DNA of 64,000 nucleotides, taken from NCBI GenBank assembly GCA_030454085.1, contig JAKDJD010000012.1, forward strand, positions 6,178-70,177. Reading direction: 5' to 3'. Below, piece by piece: positions 19,064-29,622 of the stretch (within the stretch, counting starts at the first letter, position 1; each line of letters begins with the position of its first letter). This stretch comes from Kocuria sp. Lineage in GTDB: Bacteria > Actinomycetota > Actinomycetes > Actinomycetales > Micrococcaceae. The notes beneath the pieces are model-generated. The model did not search any database, was not told where the DNA came from, and worked only from the letters and a program-made list of their open reading frames with translations. The position numbers were made by a program, and so were the translations under genes.

Positions 19064-19650
19064 GCCACACCAATGACCAGTCCCCATCCACACAGTCCCG
19101 GCAGGCCGAACTCGATGTGCAGCTCGCCAGCCCTGAGGCGACGGCCCGAGTCGCGCACACGCTCGCGGGGAACCTCCGGTCCGGTGACCTGGTGGTGCTA
19201 ACCGGCGAATTGGGTGCGGGAAAGACGACGTTCACCCGGGCCCTCGGCGACGGACTAGGTGTTCGCGGGGAGGTGATCTCCCCGACGTTCGTCCTTTCCC
19301 GGATACACCCGAACGATTCGGACGGTGCGCGTCCCGGCGGACCGGACCTGGTGCACGTGGACGCCTACCGGCTGTCCAGCCCGGAGGAGATCGACGACCT
19401 CGATCTCGAGTACACCATGGACAGTTCCGTGACGGTCGTCGAATGGGGGCGGGATCTGGTCGAACACCTGAGTGAGTCTCGGGTGGAGATCACGCTGATC
19501 CGCTCGCAGGGCTCGGATGCGCCGTTGGTCGAGGGCGAAGAGGAAGACCGTGATCCCCGACGGGCCGTTATTTCCTTCACCGGTGGCCGGTGGGGCGAGC
19601 CGGAAATCGAACAACTCGTCCACAAAATCCGGGCAGCGGCCGAAGAGTAA
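19060..19650 (+). CDS. tsaE: tRNA t6A biosynthesis ATPase TsaE
   Basis: TsaE is the ATPase partner of TsaB-TsaD in forming N6-threonylcarbamoyladenosine at position 37 of ANN-reading tRNAs. The 196-residue protein has the P-loop TGELGAGKTTFTRAL, the switch-like ISPTFVL, HVDAYRL and VVEWG, all typical. A charged insert (about residues 153-167) extends the C-terminal half. It starts with a GTG that overlaps the alr stop, so translation is coupled. tsaB follows after 24 bases. Confidence 0.95.
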   Translation: MSHTNDQSPSTQSRQAELDVQLASPEATARVAHTLAGNLRSGDLVVLTGELGAGKTTFTRALGDGLGVRGEVISPTFVLSRIHPNDSDGARPGGPDLVHVDAYRLSSPEEIDDLDLEYTMDSSVTVVEWGRDLVEHLSESRVEITLIRSQGSDAPLVEGEEEDRDPRRAVISFTGGRWGEPEIEQLVHKIRAAAEE

Positions 19651-19661
19651 TTCGTCGCCAG

Positions 19662-19667
19662 TAGACT
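19662..19667 (+). promoter_or_regulatory. Probable -10 box of an internal leaderless tsaB transcript
   Basis: TAGACT is followed by seven bases and the tsaB GTG. The only GGGG stretch is two bases from the start, too close for a ribosome binding site. It would let tsaB-rimI-tsaD be made separately from alr-tsaE. Confidence 0.5.
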
Positions 19668-19674
19668 TGGGGAC

Positions 19675-20394
19675 GTGCTCATTCTCGGTTGCGATACATC
19701 TTCCATTGCCAGCGGCGCCCTGGTTCGGGTTCCGGTCGTCGATGGCGCCCCGGACGCCCGCCGACTCGAAGTCCTCGGGAGCTTCCGGACCCATGACACC
19801 CGATCGCACGCGGAAGCCATGGCGCCGGGCGTCCGGGACCTCCTGGAGAATTCCGGCATCCGCGGGCAGGATCTGGACCTGATTCTCGCGGGAGTGGGTC
19901 CCGGGCCATTCACGGGCCTGCGTGCGGGCATCATGACGGCCAGAGCCATGGGGTGGGCGTGGATAGTCCCTGTTCGCGGCGTCGTCAGTTCGGACGCCGT
20001 GGCAGAGGGAAGTTTTCGTGACGCCGCTTCCGCCGGGCACTCCGTTTTCGGCGTCGCGACCGACGCTCGTCGTCGCGAGGTCTATAGCGCCGTCTATCGC
20101 CTGACGGATGACCACGGAACCGGCGCGACAGGGTATACGAGGATTCACGGCCCCGTCGTCGGACCTGCCGGAGATCTGGATCCCCAGATCCCCATGGCCG
20201 GTCGCGGTGCCGAGCTCTACGCCGACGCCCTCACGCCTCTGGCCGGACACGATCAGGACGAACCGTTGGCGGAACTTCTGGTCGCCTCTGCGCTGCGAAC
20301 CGGTCTGGACACCACCCTGGAATCGACATCGCCCCTCTACCTGAGGGAATCCGATGCCCGTGTGCCCTCCGACAGGAAGAAGGCCACCAGATGA
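19675..20394 (+). CDS. tsaB: tRNA t6A biosynthesis protein TsaB
   Basis: TsaB is the inactive Gcp-like partner that dimerises with TsaD in t6A synthesis. The 239-residue protein begins LILGCDTSSIASGALV. It has HAEAMAPGV and GVGPGPFTGLRAGIMTARAM, the TsaB hallmark. It lacks the metal-binding HxxxH of TsaD, as expected. The C-terminal SPLYLRESDA is also typical. The GTG start appears leaderless. Its stop overlaps rimI by four bases. Confidence 0.94.
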   Translation: MLILGCDTSSIASGALVRVPVVDGAPDARRLEVLGSFRTHDTRSHAEAMAPGVRDLLENSGIRGQDLDLILAGVGPGPFTGLRAGIMTARAMGWAWIVPVRGVVSSDAVAEGSFRDAASAGHSVFGVATDARRREVYSAVYRLTDDHGTGATGYTRIHGPVVGPAGDLDPQIPMAGRGAELYADALTPLAGHDQDEPLAELLVASALRTGLDTTLESTSPLYLRESDARVPSDRKKATR

Positions 20395-20948
20395 CCCAGC
20401 CCAGCATCGGCCCGCGCCCCACGCCTTCTGTTTCTGATGCCGAAGTCCCGGTCGAGTCCGAGACCCTGCCGGCCGGATACTCCGCTCGCACCGCCGAAAT
20501 GGACGATCTCGAAGCCGTTCACGAACTCGAGTCAATGCTTTTCCCCGAGGACGCGTGGCCCATCGACATGTTCCTCGCGGAGATCTCTCATCCCGCGCGT
20601 CGCTACACCGTGGTCGAAGCCGAAGGCGAGCTCATCGCCTACTCGGGAATGATGGCCGTTGCGGACACGGGAGATGTGCAAACTGTTGCCGTTCGACCGG
20701 GCCACGAAGGCCGTGGGATCGGCCGTTGGCTCATGAACAGAATGCATGAGCAGGCACGGGCCATGGGAGCTGAGACCATGATGCTGGAGGTCCGCGCCGA
20801 CAACCCCAGGGCCCAAGGGCTGTACACGTTCCTGGGCTACGAACCTATACATGAACGCCGGGGCTACTATCAGGGCGGCGTCGACGCCGTCATCATGAGC
20901 CTCGACCTGAAGGCCGGCGCAGAACGCTCGGAGGGATCCAACCGTTGA
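20391..20948 (+). CDS. rimI: Ribosomal protein S18 alanine N-acetyltransferase
   Basis: RimI is a GNAT acetyltransferase that N-acetylates ribosomal protein S18 and possibly other proteins. The 185-residue product has the acetyl-CoA motif [17 protein letters not shown] and the C-terminal [23 protein letters not shown], close to RimI. The first 35 residues are a poorly conserved extension. It overlaps tsaB (ATGA) and tsaD (TTGA), so it is made as part of the t6A operon. This placement is conserved in many bacteria and supports RimI over a generic GNAT. Confidence 0.9.
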   Translation: MTQPSIGPRPTPSVSDAEVPVESETLPAGYSARTAEMDDLEAVHELESMLFPEDAWPIDMFLAEISHPARRYTVVEAEGELIAYSGMMAVADTGDVQTVAVRPGHEGRGIGRWLMNRMHEQARAMGAETMMLEVRADNPRAQGLYTFLGYEPIHERRGYYQGGVDAVIMSLDLKAGAERSEGSNR

Positions 20949-22063
20949 TCACCACATCCACACCCCGCGAACCGATCGTCCTCGGGATCGAGTCATCGTG
21001 CGACGAGACAGGCATCGGGATCGTGGCGGGCCGGCGCCTCCTGACGAACACCGTCTCCACCTCCATGGACGAGCACGCGCGATTCGGAGGTGTGATTCCG
21101 GAAATCGCGTCTCGCGCTCACCTGGAGGCCATGATTCCGGCGCTGGACGCGGCTCTCGATGAAGCGGGCATCGGCATGGACGAGGTGGACGCCATCGCGG
21201 TGACCAGCGGGCCCGGTTTGTCCGGCGCCCTGATGGTGGGGGTCAGCGCCGCCAAGGCGCTCGCGGTCGCCACCGGCAAGCCCCTCTACGCCGTCAACCA
21301 CCTCGTCGCCCACGTCGGAGTAGGTCTCCTGGAGGACAGCGCGACTTCGGTTGGAACCACCGAGCTTGGGGCCCCCTTGCTCTCGGGGCTCGGGGCCCTT
21401 CTGGTCTCGGGCGGGCACACGGAGATACTCAAGGTCTCGGACATCTCAGGCGATGTGACGCTGCTGGGATCCACGCTCGACGACGCCGCGGGCGAAGCCT
21501 ATGACAAGATCGCCCGGGTCCTGGGACTGTCCTATCCCGGAGGACCCGCGATCGATTCAGCCGCCGCATCGGGGGACCCCCGGGCCTTCACCTTTCCGCG
21601 GGGGCTGACGGCCGCAAAGTATATGGGAACCGTTCAGGACCCCGGGAGCCATCGCTACGACTTCTCCTTCTCCGGGCTGAAAACCGCCGTGGCTCGCGTC
21701 GTCGAGGGCCTCGAGGCCCATGACCAGTCCGTACCCGTCGCGGACATCGCGGCTTCGTTCCAGGAAGCTGTGGCCGACGTCGTCACGTCCAAGGCCATGC
21801 TCGCTTGTACCGAAAACGGCATCGATACCTTGTTGCTCGGTGGCGGGGTCGCCGCGAATTCGAGGCTGAGAGAGCTCGTCGCCGAGCGGTGTTCGGACCA
21901 TGGGATCCGGCTTGTTGTGCCGAAGCTTTCTCTGTGCACCGACAACGGCGCTATGGTCGCGGCGTTGGGAGCAAGACTCGTGCAATCGGGTGTGGCACCC
22001 AGCGGATTCGACTTCACCGCGGACCCGTCGCTGCCAGTCACCACGGTGTCCCTCAGGGCCTGA
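20945..22063 (+). CDS. tsaD: tRNA N6-adenosine threonylcarbamoyltransferase TsaD
   Basis: TsaD transfers the threonylcarbamoyl group to A37 of tRNA with TsaB and TsaE. The 372-residue ASKHA-fold protein has [25 protein letters not shown], the metal site HLVAH within VNHLVAHVG, and SGGHTEIL. Late motifs [12 protein letters not shown] and [12 protein letters not shown] are also present. It starts with TTG overlapping the rimI stop; no better start exists because the conserved region begins near residue 11. tsaC, needed for the first t6A step, is not in the window. Confidence 0.96.
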   Translation: MITTSTPREPIVLGIESSCDETGIGIVAGRRLLTNTVSTSMDEHARFGGVIPEIASRAHLEAMIPALDAALDEAGIGMDEVDAIAVTSGPGLSGALMVGVSAAKALAVATGKPLYAVNHLVAHVGVGLLEDSATSVGTTELGAPLLSGLGALLVSGGHTEILKVSDISGDVTLLGSTLDDAAGEAYDKIARVLGLSYPGGPAIDSAAASGDPRAFTFPRGLTAAKYMGTVQDPGSHRYDFSFSGLKTAVARVVEGLEAHDQSVPVADIAASFQEAVADVVTSKAMLACTENGIDTLLLGGGVAANSRLRELVAERCSDHGIRLVVPKLSLCTDNGAMVAALGARLVQSGVAPSGFDFTADPSLPVTTVSLRA

Positions 22064-22074
22064 TCAGGGGAGGA

Positions 22075-22098
22075 GCGCATCCGGGACGGGACATGCGC
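22075..22098. terminator. Possible stem-loop between tsaD and the GCS2 gene
   Basis: GCGCAT (22075-22080) pairs with ATGCGC (22093-22098), with partial extension on both sides. It sits between two convergent genes. No T-run follows, so it is a weak call. Confidence 0.35.
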
Positions 22099-22131
22099 CC
22101 CCTTCCGGCCCGATCGGACAGCCCGATCGGA

Positions 22132-23286
22132 CTATGAATCTCGGTATCCATACCGCGTCAGATCGACCGTGTCACGGACCACGGCCTGGAGATCTCGGCC
22201 GTTCTCCTCGAAGACACGGCGTTGGCGTTCGTACCCCGGTCCACGTTCGATCATCCGGTGCACACCGGCCAACTCCGCGGCGCAACCGAGGTCCCGGGCG
22301 ATGGGCTCGAGCCGGGTCACGAGGTCGGTGCAATGCTTGCGCAGGGGCAGGACCGTTCCGGCGGCGTCGGCGATCACCGTAGCGTCCAGTCCGTACCGTG
22401 AGGCCCTCCACTTGTTCTCCTCCGAGAGCCACCGGGGCATGAGCTCCACGTGACCGCCGTCCTCCACGGTGCGGGAGACTTCCTCGACGATGCACTGGGT
22501 CAGGGCAGTCATCGCCCCGATTTCCTCCGTGGTCGCCAGCCCATCGCAGATTCTCATCTCGACCGTTCCGTACCGGGCCACCGGGCGGACTTCCCACCGG
22601 TTCTCCGATTCCTCGGCAATGATTCCTGCACCGATCGACCGATCGATGTAGTCCTCGTACTCGGACCACTTCTCGAACGGGTACGGAATTCCGCAGGTCG
22701 GGATCTGCTGGAAAACCATGGCCCTCTGCGAGGCATAGCCGGTATCCACTCCCATCCAGTACGGAGAGCTGGCCGACAACGCCAGGAGATGAGGGTAATA
22801 GTTGACGAGCTGATTCACCGAAGGAAGAGCTTTGTCGCGGGAATCGACGCCCACGTGCACATGGACTCCGTAGACCAGCATCTGCCTGCCCCAGTACTGA
22901 GTGCGCTCGAGGACCTTCTGGTACCGGTCCTTCTCCGAAACCGGCTGCTCGCTCCACTGGGCATACGGATGAGTCCCCGCCGAGTAGAGGTCGACTCCCA
23001 GCGGATCTGCTTCCGCTCGGAGCGCATCAGCCAGCCGAGTGAGCTGGTCCATCGCATCGGCGACCGTGGAGCACACACCCGTGACCGCCTCGACGGTGTT
23101 GGACAGGTACTCTCGCGTGATCTGCGGCGCGAGGCCCTCGGGGTCGATGTATTCCGGGTGGGAGGATTCCAGGGCCTGGATGAGCTCGGCGGCCGCCGGA
23201 AGGAGATCGCCCGATTCCCTGTCGGCGAGGGCAATTTCCCATTCGACGCCCAGGCTCGACTGACCGGAGCTGGAAAAAGTGATCAT
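22132..23286 (-). CDS. Carboxylate-amine ligase, GCS2 family (YbdK-like)
   Basis: The 384-residue protein belongs to the glutamate-cysteine ligase type 2 family, ATP-dependent enzymes that join a carboxylate to an amine. Motifs are SLGVEWEIAL at the start, EYLSNTVEAVTGVC, the HVHVGV metal site and ENRWEVRPVARYGTVEMRICDG. E. coli YbdK shows only weak gamma-glutamylcysteine ligase activity, so the true substrate is uncertain. A mycothiol organism does not need glutathione. The ATG start follows GGGAGGA. It converges on tsaD and follows the methyltransferase gene by about 120 bases. Confidence 0.88.
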   Translation of the reverse strand: MITFSSSGQSSLGVEWEIALADRESGDLLPAAAELIQALESSHPEYIDPEGLAPQITREYLSNTVEAVTGVCSTVADAMDQLTRLADALRAEADPLGVDLYSAGTHPYAQWSEQPVSEKDRYQKVLERTQYWGRQMLVYGVHVHVGVDSRDKALPSVNQLVNYYPHLLALSASSPYWMGVDTGYASQRAMVFQQIPTCGIPYPFEKWSEYEDYIDRSIGAGIIAEESENRWEVRPVARYGTVEMRICDGLATTEEIGAMTALTQCIVEEVSRTVEDGGHVELMPRWLSEENKWRASRYGLDATVIADAAGTVLPLRKHCTDLVTRLEPIARDLGCAAELAGVHRMIERGPGYERQRRVFEENGRDLQAVVRDTVDLTRYGYRDS

Positions 23287-23406
23287 GGTGGTCCTCCCGT
23301 GTCGGGGTCAATTCATCTTAGCGGGGAGGGAGACGAACGGTACGGCGTATCCAGCCTGGACGACACGCGGCTTCACGCAGGACCAGAGCCTCGTCCCGGC
23401 ACGGTC

Positions 23407-24675
23407 TCACGGATGCGCGCGACGAACCACGAAAGCCGCTCGATGTTCCGACTCGGGGGATTCCCATCGCGTGAGTATGAGCGTCGCGTGGCGGTTCCCG
23501 GCTGACTTCTTCTTTTTCGAAGAGTTCCCGGCGAGCAATTGACGTCGCAATGCTTCCGGGACGACGTCGACCCCTCGCTTCTTGATCGTCAAACCGGTGA
23601 TTCCGTTCTCCCGAACCCAGGCTTTGAGCGCTTTCGTACCCATCGGCAGAATCTCGTCGACGACCCAGCAGGTCGCTCCGGGCAGGTCGGCGCCCTGGTC
23701 TGAAACAAAATAGGCGATCCGGGGATCGAGGAGGTGTCCTCCGACCCGAGACACCAGGTGGTCAACGAGCCCGGCCCGGATGACCGCGCCGTCGGGTTCG
23801 TAGAGGAAATCAGCCGGGGGACCGACGGGAGGGGCCTCCCCGGAGGCCTTCCCGAATCCGGAATCCGAAGAGTACTGGGCCAACACCTCCGGATCCAGCG
23901 GATCCGCCCCGAGCAGGGTTGCGGAACGCTTGATCCCAGGACGGGCGAGCGCATTGAACCACAGAACGACCTCGACGACGTCGCCGCCACAGCTGACCCA
24001 CTCGGCCTCGGCGTTCCCAGGAATCTCGGACCGATCCATCCCGGGACCCATTTTGACGCCGATGGGCATTCCCGTCTCGGCCCAGCGGCGTATCACGGAG
24101 AACGGCGGCGCAAAGGCTTCCGGATCGAACAGGCGGGAAACCTGGCCGTCCGCCGTGTCTCGACGCGCGGGATCGAGCCACAGCGAACGGATCGCCGTAC
24201 CGTCCTTGGTGCGGAGGGATGCAGGATCGAGCTCGGTCACGTCACCCACGCGAACCTCGGACCCGCGGTGGGCGGAAAGGTTGTGCCGGGCCATCGACGC
24301 GGTCTCGGGATCGATGTCGTAGGAGACCACCGGGAGTCCCTCGCGGAGAAAAGCTGCCGAGTCCGCGCCGATGCCGCACCCGAGGTCGGCGACCGGCCCT
24401 GCGTCCGCGTCCCGAAACCTTCGCGCGTGCCACAGTGAGACGGCGCGGCGCGTGGCTTGCTCGAGTCCGGAACGAGTGAACACCATGCGCTGGGCGTCTT
24501 CCCCGAACTTGGATCGGGCCTGCACACGGAGTTTGGCCTGGGTCAGCATGTCGGCGGCCTGTTCCGCCGTGAAGCCCTGTTTCCGGAGGGAGCTCGAGAG
24601 AGCCAGTGCATCGCTTTCGCGGTAGTCCATCCGGTCCAGGGCGGAGAGCTGATCGGGGGTGAATGAATGCGTCAC
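23407..24675 (-). CDS. SAM-dependent methyltransferase with THUMP-like C-terminal region
   Basis: The 422-residue protein has a Rossmann SAM-binding motif VADLGCGIGADSAAFL and the next-strand motif VVSYDIDPET, then LWLDPARRD. The N-terminal helical region (LTQAKLRVQARSKFGEDAQRMVFT) and C-terminal region (ILPMGTKALKAWVRE, TIKKRGVDVVP) match actinobacterial methyltransferases called THUMP-like. The target is probably RNA but is not known. The GTG at 24675 is chosen because TACAGT ends six bases upstream, giving a leaderless start. The longer open frame to 24747 runs toward the groES promoter and is rejected. It is divergent from groES. Confidence 0.8.
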   Translation of the reverse strand: MTHSFTPDQLSALDRMDYRESDALALSSSLRKQGFTAEQAADMLTQAKLRVQARSKFGEDAQRMVFTRSGLEQATRRAVSLWHARRFRDADAGPVADLGCGIGADSAAFLREGLPVVSYDIDPETASMARHNLSAHRGSEVRVGDVTELDPASLRTKDGTAIRSLWLDPARRDTADGQVSRLFDPEAFAPPFSVIRRWAETGMPIGVKMGPGMDRSEIPGNAEAEWVSCGGDVVEVVLWFNALARPGIKRSATLLGADPLDPEVLAQYSSDSGFGKASGEAPPVGPPADFLYEPDGAVIRAGLVDHLVSRVGGHLLDPRIAYFVSDQGADLPGATCWVVDEILPMGTKALKAWVRENGITGLTIKKRGVDVVPEALRRQLLAGNSSKKKKSAGNRHATLILTRWESPESEHRAAFVVRRAHP

Positions 24676-24681
24676 GCCACC

Positions 24682-24687
24682 ACTGTA
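24682..24687 (-). promoter_or_regulatory. Probable -10 box of leaderless methyltransferase gene
   Basis: TACAGT on the minus strand ends six bases before GTG at 24675, deciding that start codon over the more distant GTG at 24747. Confidence 0.5.
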
Positions 24688-24752
24688 TCGGCCGCCAGGT
24701 GAACCTCGTTCGGCGTCATCCTTACCGCTGAGGGCGAAACTTGGCACTCGTC

Positions 24753-24782
24753 TTGACCCTCTGCTAACCCTCCGAATAGAGT
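24753..24782 (+). promoter_or_regulatory. groESL promoter
   Basis: TTGACC (24753-24758), an 18-base spacer and TAGAGT (24777-24782) form a good housekeeping promoter. The -10 box lies five bases before the CIRCE operator, so a bound repressor would cover the transcription start. Confidence 0.75.
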
Positions 24783-24787
24783 CATGT

Positions 24788-24814
24788 TTAGCACTCTGGC
24801 AGTCAGGGTGCTAA
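24788..24814 (+). promoter_or_regulatory. CIRCE operator (HrcA site)
   Basis: TTAGCACTC, nine bases, then GGGTGCTAA matches the CIRCE consensus TTAGCACTC-N9-GAGTGCTAA except at one position in the right arm. HrcA represses chaperone genes from this element and is released on heat stress. hrcA itself is not in the window. Confidence 0.93.
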
Positions 24815-24908
24815 ATGGGCCTGGCGCTCAATCGGCACCGCGACGACGGTTGGCACGCCCTTCACGGCTCACGCCAAGAATTGATCCATCCAAGGAAGAA
24901 GGTCACTC

Positions 24909-25205
24909 ATGTCCGTCTCCATCAAGCCCCTCGAGGACCGTATCGTCGTTCAGCCCGTGGAGGCTGAGCAGACCACCGCATCCGGCCTGGTCATCCCGGA
25001 CACCGCCAAGGAGAAGCCCCAGGAGGGCAAGGTCGTGGCGGTTGGCCCCGGTCGTGTCGATGACAAGGGCAACCGCGTCCCCGTCGACGTCCAGGAAGGC
25101 GACGTCGTCATCTACTCCAAGTACGGCGGAACCGAGGTCAAGTACTCGGGCGAAGAATTCCTCGTGCTCTCGGCGCGTGACGTGCTGGCCGTCGTCGAGA
25201 AGTAA
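24909..25205 (+). CDS. groES: Co-chaperonin GroES
   Basis: GroES is the heptameric lid of the GroEL folding chamber. The 98-residue product begins [19 protein letters not shown] and carries the mobile loop [20 protein letters not shown] and the C-terminal [17 protein letters not shown] region. It is of normal length with ATG preceded by AAGGAAGAAGG. Expression is under the TTGACC/TAGAGT promoter and CIRCE upstream, and groEL follows 52 bases later. Confidence 0.97.
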   Translation: MSVSIKPLEDRIVVQPVEAEQTTASGLVIPDTAKEKPQEGKVVAVGPGRVDDKGNRVPVDVQEGDVVIYSKYGGTEVKYSGEEFLVLSARDVLAVVEK

Positions 25206-25254
25206 GACTTCGACGAACCCGCACTTTTCTAGACCTGTGTAAGGAGTCATGTAG

Positions 25255-26847
<1,593 letters not shown>

Positions 26848-26864
26848 TTCCAGGTCCTCGTCCC

Positions 26865-26901
26865 AACGCCCCCGCGCTCTCTGTGAGAGCGCGGGGGCGT
26901 T
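26865..26901 (+). terminator. Terminator after groEL
   Basis: A perfect 17-base-pair stem (26865-26881 with 26885-26901) with a three-base loop follows the groEL stop. Only TT then CC follow, so the stem strength rather than a T-run would do the work. Confidence 0.85.
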
Positions 26902-27310
26902 CCTGTGTGTGGGTCCGTGCGACGATTTAGTTGCAATGCAATGTATTGTCTCTTCAGGCCATCTCGCGATGGCACGTTGCTCGGTTTCGTCGCCGCGCGG
27001 TGCGGGTCGCCGGTCCTCGCTGAAATCCAGCCTGAGGGCGGGTGTTCCCGGCGTCGGACGGTGGCACATGTCGTGTCTTCGGGTTTCCTCGTGGATCCCG
27101 GGTGGCGAGCCTGAGCACGGGTACGAAATTTTGCGCGTCAGACGAATAGGATGAAAACTCGTGTCTGCCCGCGGGCCGCTCGCATCCGCTCCACGGACAT
27201 TCGTGACCGAGCGCCGGGCTACGGGCTGACCTGCAGGACCGATACCGATTGCTGGCATCGCACGAATCGACAAGAACACCGCCTCTGCCGAGGCCGACAC
27301 AGGATCTTGA
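26902..27310 (+). other. 409-base intergenic region before the acyltransferases
   Basis: No supported gene lies here. A small AT-richer patch at 26924-26949 contains the 11-base palindrome TTGCAATGCAA (26931-26941), which could be a regulator site. TAGGAT near 27147-27152 is a possible -10 box. Open frames across this stretch are shadows with no family resemblance. Confidence 0.4.
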
Positions 27311-29443
27311 ATGACTGAATCGAACGGGACGACAGGACAGGTCCCGCCCCCGGAAGGCGGCCAAGCCCCAGAGGTCGCACCTCGCAGAAAGAGGGCTTTC
27401 CGCCCCGAAATCCAGGGACTGCGCGCCTTTGCCGTGCTCCTGGTGGCGATCTACCACATCTGGTTCGGCCGGGTGTCCGGCGGCGTCGACGTCTTCCTGA
27501 TGATTTCCGCGTTCCTGATGACACTGTCCTTCACGGGCAAGATCGAGCGCGGAGTCCGCATCGGTTGGACGGAACTGACCAAGTACTGGTTCCACGTTTT
27601 CAAGCGAATCATGCCGCTCGTCGCGATCATCGTGGCAGGCTCCCTCGTGCTGACCCGGCTGTTCGTGTCTCCGGACCGATGGCTGTCGATCATGCACGAG
27701 GCATTCTCCGTGACGTTCTATTACGAGAACTGGTTCTCGATCGTGAACGCCGTGGATTACTACGCGTCGGACTCGGGCGCGGCGTCGCCTCTGAGGCATT
27801 TCTGGTCTCTGTCCATCCAGGGCCAGATCTTCATCATGTGGCCTCTGCTCTTCGCGCTCGGCAGCCTTCTGGTCCGCAAGATGGGGACCAAGGTTCGGCC
27901 GGTTCTGGCGACCATCTTCGCGGTCGTCTTCGTGGTCTCGTTCGCTTTCTCGGTCTACTACACGTACTCGAACCAGACCGCGGCATACTTCAACACCTTT
28001 GCCAGGCTCTGGGAATTCGCGATGGGCTCGTTGGCGGCCATCGTGCTTCCCTGGATCCGTGTTCGTACCGGCGTGGCCGCGATCCTGAACTGGGTCGGCC
28101 TGCTGGCCATTCTGACCTGCGGCGCCCTCCTGGACGTCGAGGGCCAGTTCCCTGGCTTCATCGCCCTGTGGCCCACGCTGGCCGCGAGCTTCATCATCAT
28201 TTGCGGGCAGTCGACCACCAAATGGGGAGCCGATCGTCTGCTCAAGTGGAAGCCGCTGGTCTGGCTCGGCTCCAACTCCTACGGCCTGTACCTCGTCCAC
28301 TGGCCGTTGCTGGTGTTCTACCTGACCATTACGGGACGAGAGAAGGCCGGGCTCTTCTCCGGCGTCGTCCTCCTGGCGCTGTCCATCGGCCTGGCCTACG
28401 TGCTGACGAAGCTGGTCGATACGCCCATCCGCAAGTGGAAGTGGGCCGAAACCAAGCGGTGGCGCGCTGGCGTGGTGATTCTCGGGTGCATCGCGCTCGG
28501 CGTCGGGTCCGTTCTGGCGTGGCAGGCCCGCATCGCCTACGTGACCCACAAGATCGAGGCCAACGCGGACAAGAACAACCCAGGCGCCGAGATCCTTGAT
28601 CCGGATTACACCTACAAGGGTGATGACAATCCTGGTCTGCTTCCGACCGCATTGACCCGGAGCAACGACTTCGCCGAGGTCAACGGTCTGGGGGAACAGT
28701 GCGACAAGGACAAGGACTTCAAGAAGGACATGCACGGCCTCTCCGGGGGAGAGTGCTACCGGGTGGTCAAGCAGGATCATCCGAGCAAGCACGTCGTCGC
28801 GGTGGGCAACAGTCACACGGAACAGTGGATGACAGCATTGAAGCAGAAGGCCAAGGACGACAACTGGGACCTGACCTTCGTGCGACACCCCGGCTGCTTC
28901 TTCACGAGCACGCAGGACAACTGGTTCTCGGGCGCGTGCCAGGAATGGCTCCCGCGGGCCGAGGACGCCATCCAGGACTGGCACCCGGACAACCTGGTCA
29001 TCCAGTCCACCTTCTCCAGCTATGACGGCGCCGCCGAAGGCATCCGCGAGGGCACCGAGGACCAAGTGCGCAAGTGGACGAGCGAAGGCGTTGGGGTCAT
29101 CGGCATCAGGGACAACGCACGCTTCACGCAGTCCCACACGGAATGCGAGAACAAGAACAGCTTTGAGGACTGCACCTTCCCGCACGCGACCGCTGGGACC
29201 GAGGATCCGACGTCCGCGTGGCGCACGGAGATCCCCGGTTACGGGTCGTTGGACATGGATGATCTGGTGTGCCCGGACGGAAGCTGCCCGCCCGCGGTGG
29301 GCAATATTTACACCTACATCGACGACAACCACCTGACGGCCACGTACGTGCGCAGCATGCAGAAGTTCTTCGACCAGAGGTACGACGATGCGGCGCAGGT
29401 TTCCGAGGATGCGATGGCGCAGGCGGGTGATCAGGCCTCCTGA
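27311..29443 (+). CDS. Membrane acyltransferase (acyltransferase 3 / OafA type) with C-terminal SGNH domain, copy 1
   Basis: Proteins of this kind O-acylate cell-surface polymers: the membrane half moves an acyl group across the membrane and the SGNH half places it. The 710-residue protein has R38-x10-H49 in GLRAFAVLLVAIYH, the acyltransferase-3 signature. About ten membrane segments cover residues 38-410. The extracytoplasmic SGNH domain covers about 430-690, with GNSH (499-502; Ser501 nucleophile) and the Asp/His site in DDNHLT (Asp671, His674). The first 30 residues are hydrophilic. The start is preceded by a poor CAGGA. A paralogue follows after 179 bases. The acceptor polymer is unknown. 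Confidence 0.9.
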   Translation: MTESNGTTGQVPPPEGGQAPEVAPRRKRAFRPEIQGLRAFAVLLVAIYHIWFGRVSGGVDVFLMISAFLMTLSFTGKIERGVRIGWTELTKYWFHVFKRIMPLVAIIVAGSLVLTRLFVSPDRWLSIMHEAFSVTFYYENWFSIVNAVDYYASDSGAASPLRHFWSLSIQGQIFIMWPLLFALGSLLVRKMGTKVRPVLATIFAVVFVVSFAFSVYYTYSNQTAAYFNTFARLWEFAMGSLAAIVLPWIRVRTGVAAILNWVGLLAILTCGALLDVEGQFPGFIALWPTLAASFIIICGQSTTKWGADRLLKWKPLVWLGSNSYGLYLVHWPLLVFYLTITGREKAGLFSGVVLLALSIGLAYVLTKLVDTPIRKWKWAETKRWRAGVVILGCIALGVGSVLAWQARIAYVTHKIEANADKNNPGAEILDPDYTYKGDDNPGLLPTALTRSNDFAEVNGLGEQCDKDKDFKKDMHGLSGGECYRVVKQDHPSKHVVAVGNSHTEQWMTALKQKAKDDNWDLTFVRHPGCFFTSTQDNWFSGACQEWLPRAEDAIQDWHPDNLVIQSTFSSYDGAAEGIREGTEDQVRKWTSEGVGVIGIRDNARFTQSHTECENKNSFEDCTFPHATAGTEDPTSAWRTEIPGYGSLDMDDLVCPDGSCPPAVGNIYTYIDDNHLTATYVRSMQKFFDQRYDDAAQVSEDAMAQAGDQAS

Positions 29444-29622
29444 CCTGAGTGAGACCGTTCGCGGTCGCGCCGGAATCCCCATGGGCTTCGGGCGCGGCCG
29501 CAACTACGGATTTTCCGGACCGGCAAGTACAATTCACCTGTCCAGCGCCTCTCTTCCGGGGGAGGAGCATCAGTCGTGCAAATCCCGATGGGTTTGCAAT
29601 CGCACCGAACTGAGGAAAAACC

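Noticed and set aside
22108..22131. Repeated CCGATCGGA before the GCS2 gene stop
   Set aside because: Two copies of a nine-base near-palindrome are too short to call a repeat family or an operator without other copies.
26954..29503. 849-residue minus-strand open frame across the acyltransferase gene
   Set aside because: It is the antisense shadow of the acyltransferase and groEL region. It has high Arg/Gly/His composition, no family motif, and the plus strand encodes an intact protein.
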